From Luzula sylvatica (Eukaryota; Streptophyta; Magnoliopsida; Poales; Juncaceae), in contig OX326959.1 in NCBI GenBank assembly GCA_946800325.1, positions 44,887,566-44,951,565 on the forward strand: a DNA stretch of 64,000 nt, in the 5' to 3' direction. This document shows positions 12,001 to 23,729 of the stretch, piece by piece. The position numbers and the translations under genes were made by a program. The first letter of the stretch is position 1, and every line of letters begins with the position of its first letter. The notes beneath the pieces were generated by a model. It searched no databases. It worked only from the letters and a program-made list of their open reading frames with translations, and was not told the origin of the DNA.

Positions 12001-14807
12001 AAGGTGTTAGACATCAGTTTTTGATTATTTGCAAAAAATTGGAAAAATAGAAATTTGTATGTGTTAGTCTTCAATGACGGAGTTTTTAAGAAAAATATGA
12101 AAAATGAAGTATTTTGCTCATTTTAGAGAACTATTTTGGTCTTTTTTACAAAAAATGATAATTGATATTTTTGAAGGTGTTAGACTTCAGTTTTTGATTT
12201 TTTGCAATAAATTGGAAAAATTGAAATTTGTATGTGTTAGTCTTCAATCACGGAATTTTTTGAGAAAATCATGAAAAATGAAGTATTTTGCTAATTTTAG
12301 AGAACTATTTTGGTCTTTTTGAGAAAAAATGATAATTGATATTTTTGAAGGTGTTAGACTTCAGTTTTTTATTTTAGGCAAAAAATAGGAAAAATAGAAA
12401 TTTGTATGTGTTAGTCTTCAATCCCGGAGTTTTTTGAGAAAAACATGAAAAATGAGGTATTTTGCTCATTTTAGAGAACTATTTTGGTCTTTTTTAGAAA
12501 AAATGATAATTGATATTTTTTAAGGTGTTAGACTTCAGTTTTTGATTTTTTGCAAAAAATGGGAAAAATAGAAATTTGTATGTGTTAGTCTTCAATCACG
12601 AAGTTTTTTGAGAAAAACATCAATAATGAAGTATTTTGCTCATTTTAGAGAACTATTTTGGACTCTTTTAGAAAATATGATAATTGATATTTTTTAAGGT
12701 GTTAGACATCAGTTTTTTAGTTTTTGCAAAAAATTGGAAAAATCGAAATTTGTATGTGTTAGTCTTCAATCACGGAATTTTTTGAGAAAAGCATGAAAAA
12801 TGAAGTATTTTGCTCATTTTAGAGAACTATTTTGGCCTTTTTTAGAAAAAATGATAATTGATATTTTTGAAGGTGTTAGACTTCAGTTTTTGATTTTTTG
12901 CTAAAAATTGGAAAAATTGAAATTTGTCTGTGTTAGTCTTCAATCACGGAATTTTTTGAGAAAAACATGAAAAGTGAAGTATTTTGCTCATTTTAGAGAA
13001 CTATTTTTGTCTTTTTTTGAAAAAATGATAATTGATATTTTTGAAGGTTTTAGACTTGAGTTTTTGATTTTATGCAAAAAATAGGAAAAATAGAAATTTG
13101 TATGTGTTAGTCTTCAATCATGGAATTTTTTGAGAAAAACATGAAAAATGAAGTATTTTGCTCATTTTAGTGAACTATTTTGGTCTTTTTTCGAAAAAAT
13201 GATAATTGATATTTTTTAAGGTGTTAGACTTCAGTTTTTGATTTTTTGCAAAAAATTGGAAAAATTGAAATTTGTATGTGTTAGTCTTCAATCCCGGAGT
13301 TTTTTGAGAAAAACATGAAAAATGAAGTATTTTGCTCATTTTAGTGAACTATTTTGGTCTTTTTTAGAAAAAATTATAATTGATATTTTTTAAGGTGTTA
13401 GACTTCAGTTTTTGATTTTTTGCAAAAAAATGGAACAATTGAAATTTGTAGGTGTTAGTCTTCAATCACGGAATTTTTTGAGAAAAACATGAAAAATGAA
13501 GTATTTTGCTTATTTTAGAGAACTATTTTGGTATTTTTTAGAAAAAATTATAATTGATATTTTTTAAGGTGTTAGACTTCAGTTTTTGATTTTTTGCAAA
13601 AAAATGGAAAAATTGAAAATTGAATATGTTAGTCTTCAATCCCGGAGTTTTTTGAGAAAATCATGAAAAATGAAGTATTTTGCTCATTTTAGTGAACTTT
13701 TTTGGTCTTTTTTAGAAAAAATTATAATTGATATTTTTTAAGGTGTTAGACTTCAGTTTTTTATTTTATGCAAAAAATAGGAAAAATAGAAATTTGTATG
13801 TGTTAGTCTTCAATCACGGAATTTTTTGAGAAAAACATGAAAAATGAAGTATTTTGCTCATTTTAGTGAACTATTTTGGTCTTTTTTCGAAAAAATGATA
13901 ATTGATATTTTTTAAGGTGTTAGACTTCAGTTTTTGATTTTTTGCAAAAAATTGGAAAAATTGAAATTTGTATGTGTTAGTCTTCAATCCCGGAGTTTTT
14001 TGAGAAAAACATGAAAAATGAAGTATTTTGCTCATTTTAGTGAACTATTTTGGTCTTTTTTAGAAAAAATTATAATTGATATTTTTTAAGGTGTTAGACT
14101 TCAGTTTTTGATTTTTTGCAAAAAAATGGAACAATTGAAATTTGTAGGTGTTAGTCTTCAATCACGGAATTTTTTGAGAAAAACATGAAAAATGAAGTAT
14201 TTTGCTTATTTTAGAGAACTATTTTGGTATTTTTTAGAAAAAATTATAATTGATATTTTTTAAGGTGTTAGACTTCAGTTTTTGATTTTTTGCAAAAAAA
14301 TGGAAAAATTGAAATTTGAATATGTTAGTCTTCAATCCCGGAGTTTTTTGAGAAAATCATGAAAAATGAAGTATTTTGCTCATTTTAGTGAACTTTTTTG
14401 GTCTTTTTTAGAAAAAATTATAATTGATATTTTTTAAGGTGTTAGACTTCAGTTTTTTATTTTTTGCAAAAAAATTGAAAAAATTGAAATTTGTATGTAA
14501 TGTCTTCAATCACGGAATTTTTTTGAGAAAATCATCAAAAATGAAGTATCTTGCTCATTTTAGAGAACTATTTTGGTCTTTTTTAGAAAACATTATAATT
14601 GATATTTTATAAGGTGTTAGACTTCAGTTTTTTATTTTTTGCAAAAAATTGGAAAAATTGAAATTTGTATGTGTTAGTCTTCAATCACGGAATTTTTTGA
14701 GAAAATCATGAAAAATGAAGTATCTTGCTCATTTTAGAGAACAGTTTTGGTCTTTTTTAGAAAAAATGATAATTGATATTTTTGAAGGTGTTGGACTTCA
14801 GTTTTTG
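9060..14807. repeat. Long HOR unit A2, 33 monomers (5748 bp)
   Basis: Near-perfect copy of 1-5748 at offset +9059. GTTAAGTC monomers recur at 9274 and 11888, the same 2614-bp spacing as 215 and 2829. Rare private changes of A1 are all present at the shifted positions (for example GACGGTG near 9735 and GGTTTTAGACTTGAG near 13047), so the two units separated recently. Confidence 0.88.
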
Positions 14808-17800
14808 ATTTTATGCAAAAAATAGGAAAAATAGAAATTTGTATGTGTTAGTCTTCAATCCCGGAGTTTTTTGAGAAAAACATGAAAAATGAAGTATTTT
14901 GCTCATTTTAGAGAACTATTTTGGTCTTTTTTAGAAAAAATGATAATAGATATTTTTTGAAGGTGTTAGACTTCATTTTTTTATTTTTTGCAAAAAATTG
15001 GAAAAATAGAAATTTGTATGTGTTAAGTCTTCAATCACGAAGTTTTTTGAGAAAAACATGAAAAATAAAGTATTTTGCTCATTTTAGAGAACTATTTTGT
15101 ATTCTTTTAGAAAAAATTATAATTGATATTTTTGAAGGTGTTAGACATCAGTTTTTGATTATTTGCAAAAAATTGGAAAAATAGAAATTTGTATGTGTTA
15201 GTCTTCAATCACGGAATTTTTTGAGAAAAGCATGAAAAATGAAGTATTTTGCTAATTTTAGAGAACTATTTTGGTCTTTTTTACAAAAAATGATAATTGA
15301 TATTTTTGAAGGTGTTAGACTTCAGTTTTTGATTTTTTGCAAAAAATTGGAAAAATTGAAATTTGTATGTGTTAGTCTTCAATCACGGAATTTTTTGAGA
15401 AAATCATGAAAAATGAAGTATTTTGCTAATTTTAGAGAACTATTTTGGTCTTTTTGAGAAAAAATGATAATTGATATTTTTGAAGGTGTTAGACTTCAGT
15501 TTTTTATTTTAGGCAAAAAATAGGAAAAATAGAAATTTGTATGTGTTAGTCTTCAATCCCGGAGTTTTTTGAGATAAACATGAAAAATGAGGTATTTTGC
15601 TCATTTTAGAGAACTATTTTGGTCTTTTTTAGAAAAAATGATAATTGATATTTTTTAAGGTGTTAGACTTCAGTTTTTGATTTTTTGCAAAAAAATGGGA
15701 AAAATAGAAATTTGTATGTGTTAGTCTTCGATCACGAAGTTTTTTGAGAAAAAACATGAATATTGAAGTATTTTGCTCATTTTAGAGAACTATTTTGGAC
15801 TCTTTTAGAAAATATGATAATTGATATTTTTTAAGGTGTTAGACATCAGTTTTTTATTTTTTGCAAAAAATTGGAAAAATCGAAATTTGTATGTGTTAGT
15901 CTTCAATCACGGAATTTTTTGAGAAAAACATGAAAAATGAAGTATTTTGCTCATTTTAGTGAACTATTTTGGTCTTTTTTAGAAAAAATGATAATTGATA
16001 TTTTTTAAGGTGTTACACTTCAGTTTTTGATTATTTGCAAAAAATTGGAAAAATTGAAATTTGTATGTGTTAGTCTTCTATCACGGAATGTTTTGAGAAA
16101 AACATGAAAAATGAAGTTTTTTGCTCATTTTAGAGAACTATTTTGGTCTTTTTTAGAAAAAATTATAATTGATATTTTTGAAGGTGTTAGACTTCAGTTT
16201 TTGATTTTATGCAAAAAATAGGAAAAATAGAAAATTGTATGTGTTAGTCTTCAATCCCGGAGTTTTTTGAGAAAAACATGAAAAATGAAGTATTTTGCTC
16301 ATTTTAGTGAACTATTTTGGTCTTTTTTCGAAAAAATGATAATTGATATTTTTTAAGGTGTTAGACTTCAGTTTTTGATTTTTTGCAAAAAATTGGAAAA
16401 ATTAAAATTTGTATGTGTTAGTCTTCAATCCCGGAGTTTTTTGAGAAAAACATGAAAAATGAAGTATTTTGCTCATTTTAGAGAACTATTTTGGTCTTTT
16501 TTAGAAAAAATGATAATTGATATTTTTTAAGGTGTTAGACTTCAGTTTTTGATTTTTTGCAAGAAATGGAACAATTGAAATTTGTAGGTGTTAGTCTTCA
16601 ATCACGGAATTTTTTGAGAAAAACATGAAAAATGAAGTATTTTGCTTATTTTAGAGAACTATTTTGGTCTTTTTTAGAAAAAAGTATAATTGATATTTTT
16701 TAAGGTGTTAGACTTCAGTTTTTGATTTTTTGCAAAAAAATGGAAAAATTGAAATTTGTATGTGTTAGTCTTCAATCCAGGAGGTTTTTGAGAAAAACAT
16801 GAAAAATGAAGTATTTTGCTTATTTTAGAGAACTATTTTGGTATTTTTTAGAAAAAATTATAATTGATATTTTTTAAGGTGTTAGACTTCAGTTTTTGAT
16901 TTTTTGCAAAAAAATGGAAAAATTGAAATTTGTATGTGTTAGTCTTCAATCCCGGAGTTTTTTGAGAAAATCATGAAAAATGAAGTATTTTGCTCATTTT
17001 AGTGAACTTTTTTGGTCTTTTTTAGAAAAAATTATAATTGATATTTTTTAAGGTGTTAGACTTCAGTTTTTTATTTTTTGCAAAAAATTTGGAAAAATTG
17101 AAATTTGTATGTAACGTCTTCAATCACGGAATTTTTTTGAGAAAATCATCAAAAATGAAGTATCTTGCTCATTTTAGAGAACTATTTTGGTCTTTTTTTA
17201 GAAAAAATTATAATTGATATTTTTTAAGGTGTTATACTTCAGTTTTTTATTTTTTGCAAAAAATTGGAAAAATTGAAATTTGTATGTGTTAGTCTTCAAT
17301 CACGGAATTTTTTGAGAAAATCATGAAAAATGAAGTATCTTGCTCATTTTAGAGAACTGTTTTGGTCTTTTTTAGAAAAAATGATAATTGATATTTTTGA
17401 AGGTGTTGGACTTCAGTTTTTGATTTTATGCAAAAAATAGGAAAAATAGAAATTTGTATGTGTTAGTCTTCAATCCCGGAGTTTTTTGAGAAAAACATGA
17501 AAAATGAAGTATTTTGCTCATTTTAGAGAACTATTTTGGTCTTTTTTAGAAAAAATGATAATTGATATTTTTGAAGGTGTTAGACTTCATTTTTTTATTT
17601 TTTGCAAAAAATTGGAAAAATAGAAATTTGTATGTGTTAAGTCTTCAATCACGAAGTTTTTTGAGAAAAACGTGAAAAATAAAGTATTTTGCTCGTTTTA
17701 GAGAACTATTTTGGACTCTTTTAGAAAAAATTATAATTGATATTTTTGAAGGTGTTAGACATCAGTTTTTGATTATTTGCAAAAAATTGGAAAAATAGAA

Positions 17801-20800
17801 ATTTGTATGTGTTAGTCTTCAATGACGGAGTTTTTAAGAAAAATATGAAAAATGAAGTATTTTGCTCATTTTAGAGAACTATTTTGGTCTTTTTTACAAA
17901 AAATGATAATTGATATTTTTGAAGGTGTTAGACTTCAGTTTTTGATTTTTTGCAATAAATTGGAAAAATTGAAATTTGTATGTGTTAGTCTTCAATCACG
18001 GAATTTTTTGAGAAAATCATGAAAAATGAAGTATTTTGCTAATTTTAGAGAACTATTTTGGTCTTTTTGAGAAAAAATGATAATTGATATTTTTGAAGGT
18101 GTTAGACTTCAGTTTTTTATTTTAGGCAAAAAATAGGAAAAATAGAAATTTGTATGTGTTAGTCTTCAATCCCGGAGTTTTTTGAGAAAAACATGAAAAA
18201 TGAGGTATTTTGCTCATTTTAGAGAACTATTTTGGTCTTTTTTAGAAAAAATGATAATTGATATTTTTTAAGGTGTTAGACTTCAGTTTTTGATTTTTTG
18301 CAAAAAATGGGAAAAATAGAAATTTGTATGTGTTAGTCTTCAATCACGAAGTTTTTTGAGAAAAACATCAATAATGAAGTATTTTGCTCATTTTAGAGAA
18401 CTATTTTGGACTCTTTTAGAAAATATGATAATTGATATTTTTTAAGGTGTTAGACATCAGTTTTTTAGTTTTTGCAAAAAATTGGAAAAATCGAAATTTG
18501 TATGTGTTAGTCTTCAATCACGGAATTTTTTGAGAAAAGCATGAAAAATGAAGTATTTTGCTCATTTTAGAGAACTATTTTGGCCTTTTTTAGAAAAAAT
18601 GATAATTGATATTTTTGAAGGTGTTAGACTTCAGTTTTTGATTTTTTGCTAAAAATTGGAAAAATTGAAATTTGTCTGTGTTAGTCTTCAATCACGGAAT
18701 TTTTTGAGAAAAACATGAAAAGTGAAGTATTTTGCTCATTTTAGAGAACTATTTTTGTCTTTTTTTGAAAAAATGATAATTGATATTTTTGAAGGTGTTA
18801 GACTTCAGTTTTTGATTTTATGCAAAAAATAGGAAAAATAGAAATTTGTATGTGTTAGTCTTCAATCATGGAATTTTTTGAGAAAAACATGAAAAATGAA
18901 GTATTTTGCTCATTTTAGTGAACTATTTTGGTCTTTTTTCGAAAAAATGATAATTGATATTTTTTAAGGTGTTAGACTTCAGTTTTTGATTTTTTGCAAA
19001 AAATTGGAAAAATTGAAATTTGTATGTGTTAGTCTTCAATCCCGGAGTTTTTTGAGAAAAACATGAAAAATGAAGTATTTTGCTCATTTTAGTGAACTAT
19101 TTTGGTCTTTTTTAGAAAAAATTATAATTGATATTTTTTAAGGTGTTAGACTTCAGTTTTTGATTTTTTGCAAAAAAATGGAACAATTGAAATTTGTAGG
19201 TGTTAGTCTTCAATCACGGAATTTTTTGAGAAAAACATGAAAAATGAAGTATTTTGCTTATTTTAGAGAACTATTTTGGTATTTTTTAGAAAAAATTATA
19301 ATTGATATTTTTTAAGGTGTTAGACTTCAGTTTTTGATTTTTTGCAAAAAAATGGAAAAATTGAAAATTGAATATGTTAGTCTTCAATCCCGGAGTTTTT
19401 TGAGAAAAACATGAAAAATGAAGTATTTTGCTTATTTTAGAGAACTATTTTGGTATTTTTTAGAAAAAATTATAATTGATATTTTTTAAGGTGTTAGACT
19501 TCAGTTTTTGATTTTTTGCAAAAAAATGGAAAAATTGAAATTTGTATGTGTTAGTCTTCAATCCAGGAGGTTTTTGAGAAAAACATGAAAAATGAAGTAT
19601 TTTGCTTATTTTAGAGAACTATTTTGGTATTTTTTAGAAAAAATTATAATTGATATTTTTTAAGGTGTTAGACTTCAGTTTTTGATTTTTTGCAAAAAAA
19701 TGGAAAAATTGAAATTTGTATGTGTTAGTCTTCAATCCCGGAGTTTTTTGAGAAAATCATGAAAAATGAAGTATTTTGCTCATTTTAGTGAACTTTTTTG
19801 GTCTTTTTTAGAAAAAATTATAATTGATATTTTTTAAGGTGTTAGACTTCAGTTTTTTATTTTTTGCAAAAAATTTGGAAAAATTGAAATTTGTATGTAA
19901 CGTCTTCAATCACGGAATTTTTTTGAGAAAATCATCAAAAATGAAGTATCTTGCTCATTTTAGAGAACTATTTTGGTCTTTTTTTAGAAAAAATTATAAT
20001 TGATATTTTTTAAGGTGTTATACTTCAGTTTTTTATTTTTTGCAAAAAATTGGAAAAATTGAAATTTGTATGTGTTAGTCTTCAATCACGGAATTTTTTG
20101 AGAAAATCATGAAAAATGAAGTATCTTGCTCATTTTAGAGAACTGTTTTGGTCTTTTTTAGAAAAAATGATAATTGATATTTTTGAAGGTGTTGGACTTC
20201 AGTTTTTGATTTTATGCAAAAAATAGGAAAAATAGAAATTTGTATGTGTTAGTCTTCAATCCCGGAGTTTTTTGAGAAAAACATGAAAAATGAAGTATTT
20301 TGCTCATTTTAGAGAACTATTTTGGTCTTTTTTAGAAAAAATGATAATTGATATTTTTGAAGGTGTTAGACTTCATTTTTTTATTTTTTGCAAAAAATTG
20401 GAAAAATAGAAATTTGTATGTGTTAAGTCTTCAATCACGAAGTTTTTTGAGAAAAACGTGAAAAATAAAGTATTTTGCTCGTTTTAGAGAACTATTTTGG
20501 ACTCTTTTAGAAAAAATTATAATTGATATTTTTGAAGGTGTTAGACATCAGTTTTTGATTATTTGCAAAAAATTGGAAAAATAGAAATTTGTATGTGTTA
20601 GTCTTCAATGACGGAGTTTTTAAGAAAAATATGAAAAATGAATTATTTTGCTCATTTTAGAGAACTATTTTGGTCTTTTTTACAAAAAATGATAATTGAT
20701 ATTTTTGAAGGTGTTAGACTTCAGTTTTTGATTTTTTGCAATAAATTGGAAAAATTGAAATTTGTATGTGTTAGTCTTCAATCACGGAATTTTTTGAGAA

Positions 20801-22645
20801 AATCATGAAAAATGAAGTATTTTGCTAATTTTAGAGAACTATTTTGGTCTTTTTGAGAAAAAATGATAATTGATATTTTTGAAGGTGTTAGACTTCAGTT
20901 TTTTATTTTAGGCAAAAAATAGGAAAAATAGAAATTTGTATGTGTTAGTCTTCAATCCCGGAGTTTTTTGAGAAAAACATGAAAAATGAGGTATTTTGCT
21001 CATTTTAGAGAACTATTTTGGTCTTTTTTAGAAAAAATGATAATTGATATTTTTTAAGGTGTTAGACTTCAGTTTTTGATTTTTTGCAAAAAATGGGAAA
21101 AATAGAAATTTGTATGTGTTAGTCTTCAATCACGAAGTTTTTTGAGAAAAACATCAATAATGAAGTATTTTGCTCATTTTAGAGAACTATTTTGGACTCT
21201 TTTAGAAAATATGATAATTGATATTTTTTAAGGTGTTAGACATCAGTTTTTTAGTTTTTGCAAAAAATTGGAAAAATCGAAATTTGTATGTGTTAGTCTT
21301 CAATCACGGAATTTTTTGAGAAAAGCATGAAAAATGAAGTATTTTGCTCATTTTAGAGAACTATTTTGGCCTTTTTTAGAAAAAATGATAATTGATATTT
21401 TTGAAGGTGTTAGACTTCAGTTTTTGATTTTTTGCTAAAAATTGGAAAAATTGAAATTTGTCTGTGTTAGTCTTCAATCACGGAATTTTTTGAGAAAAAC
21501 ATGAAAAGTGAAGTATTTTGCTCATTTTAGAGAACTATTTTTGTCTTTTTTTGAAAAAATGATAATTGATATTTTTGAAGGTGTTAGACTTCAGTTTTTG
21601 ATTTTATGCAAAAAATAGGAAAAATAGAAATTTGTATGTGTTAGTCTTCAATCATGGAATTTTTTGAGAAAAACATGAAAAATGAAGTATTTTGCTCATT
21701 TTAGTGAACTATTTTGGTCTTTTTTCGAAAAAATGATAATTGATATTTTTTAAGGTGTTAGACTTCAGTTTTTGATTTTTTGCAAAAAATTGGAAAAATT
21801 GAAATTTGTATGTGTTAGTCTTCAATCCCGGAGTTTTTTGAGAAAAACATGAAAAATGAAGTATTTTGCTCATTTTAGTGAACTATTTTGGTCTTTTTTA
21901 GAAAAAATTATAATTGATATTTTTTAAGGTGTTAGACTTCAGTTTTTGATTTTTTGCAAAAAAATGGAACAATTGAAATTTGTAGGTGTTAGTCTTCAAT
22001 CACGGAATTTTTTGAGAAAAACATGAAAAATGAAGTATTTTGCTTATTTTAGAGAACTATTTTGGTATTTTTTAGAAAAAATTATAATTGATATTTTTTA
22101 AGGTGTTAGACTTCAGTTTTTGATTTTTTGCAAAAAAATGGAAAAATTGAAAATTGAATATGTTAGTCTTCAATCCCGGAGTTTTTTGAGAAAATCATGA
22201 AAAATGAAGTATTTTGCTCATTTTAGTGAACTTTTTTGGTCTTTTTTAGAAAAAATTATAATTGATATTTTTTAAGGTGTTAGACTTCAGTTTTTTATTT
22301 TTTGCAAAAAAATTGAAAAAATTGAAATTTGTATGTAACGTCTTCAATCACGGAATTTTTTTGAGAAAATCATCAAAAATGAAGTATCTTGCTCATTTTA
22401 GAGAACTATTTTGGTCTTTTTTAGAAAACATTATAATTGATATTTTATAAGGTGTTAGACTTCAGTTTTTTATTTTTTGCAAAAAATTGGAATAATTGAA
22501 ATTTGTATGTGTTAGTCTTCAATCACGGAATTTTTTGAGAAAATCATGAAAAATGAAGTATCTTGCTCATTTTAGAGAACAGTTTTGGTCTTTTTTAGAA
22601 AAAATGATAATTGATATTTTTGAAGGTGTTGGACTTCAGTTTTTG
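14808..22645. repeat. Expanded HOR unit A3, 45 monomers (7838 bp)
   Basis: Starts with the same phrase as A1, B and A2 and ends before the next one at 22646. It follows A1 at offset 14807 up to about 19.4 kb, then steps back 2786 bp and repeats itself, finally rejoining the A1 end at offset 16897. Net change is +2090 bp: a 16-monomer duplication, minus the 4-monomer duplication that A1, B and A2 carry near their right ends. Confidence 0.82.
16700..22271. repeat. 16-monomer tandem duplication (2786 bp x 2) within A3
   Basis: CCAGGAGG occurs at 16777 and 19563, GTTAAGTC at 17636 and 20422, and CATGGAA at 18867 and 21653. All pairs are 2786 bp apart. The nominal copies are about 16700-19485 and 19486-22271. 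The breakpoint lies somewhere in 19390-19490, where the downstream sequence switches from TCATGAAA to AACATGAAA and returns to the upstream register. Confidence 0.82.
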
Positions 22646-23010
22646 ATTTTATGCAAAAAATAGGAAAAATAGAAATTTGTATGTGTTAGTCTTCAATCCC
22701 GGAGTTTTTTGAGAAAAACATGAAAAATGAAGTATTTTGCTCATTTTAGAGAACTATTTTGGTCTTTTTTAGAAAAAATGATAATAGATATTTTTGAAGG
22801 TGTTAGACTTCATTTTTTTATTTTTTGCAAAAAATTGGAAAAATTGAAATTTGTATGTGTTAGTCTTCAATCACGGAATTTTTTGAGAAAATCATGAAAA
22901 ATGAAGTATCTTGCTCATTTTAGAGAACAGTTTTGGTCTTTTTTAGAAAAAATGATAATTGATATTTTTGAAGGTGTTGGACTTCAGTTTTTGATTTTAT
23001 GCAAAAAATA
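22480..23010. repeat. Two-monomer slip (348 bp) at the edge of the long-HOR domain
   Basis: The GAGAACAG variant of the third subunit occurs at 22577 and 22925, 348 bp apart, with the same neighbours (TATCTTGCTC before it, GTTGGACTTC and TTTTATGC after it). Immediately downstream the ordered A-type variant pattern is lost, so this slip marks the right boundary of the long-unit domain. Confidence 0.75.
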
Positions 23011-23729
23011 GGAAAAATAGAAATTTGTATGTGTTAGTCTTCAATCACGAAGTTTTTTGAGAAAAACATGAAAAATAAAGTATTTTGCTCATTTTAGAGA
23101 ACTATTTTGTATTCTTTTAGAAAAAATTATAATTGATATTTTTGAAGGTGTTAGACATCAGTTTTTGATTATTTGCAAAAAATTGGAAAAATAGAAATTT
23201 GTATGTGTTAGTCTTCAATCACGTAGTTTTTTGAGAAAAAACATTAATATTGAAGTATTTTGCTCATTTTAGAGAACTATTTTGGACTCTTATAGAAAAT
23301 ATGATAATTGATATTTTTTAATGTGTTAGACATCAGTTTTTTATTGTTTGCAAAAAATTGGAAAAATCAAAATTTGTATGTGTTACTCTTCAATCACGGA
23401 ATTTTTTGAGAAAAGCATGAAAAATGAAGTATTTTGCTCATTTGAGAGAACTATTTTGGTCTTTTTTAGAAAAAATGATAATTGATATTTTTGAAGGTGT
23501 TAGACTTCAGTTTTTGATTTTTTGCTAAAAATTGGAAAAATTGAAATTTGTCTGTGTTAGTCTTCAATCACGGAATTTTTTGAGAAAAACATGAAAAGTG
23601 AAGTATTTTGCTCATTTTAGAGAACTATTTTTGTCTTTTTTTGAAAAAATGATAATTGATATTTTTGAAGGTGTTAGACTTCAGTTTTTTATTTTATGCA
23701 AAAAACATGAAAAATAAAAAATTTGTATG

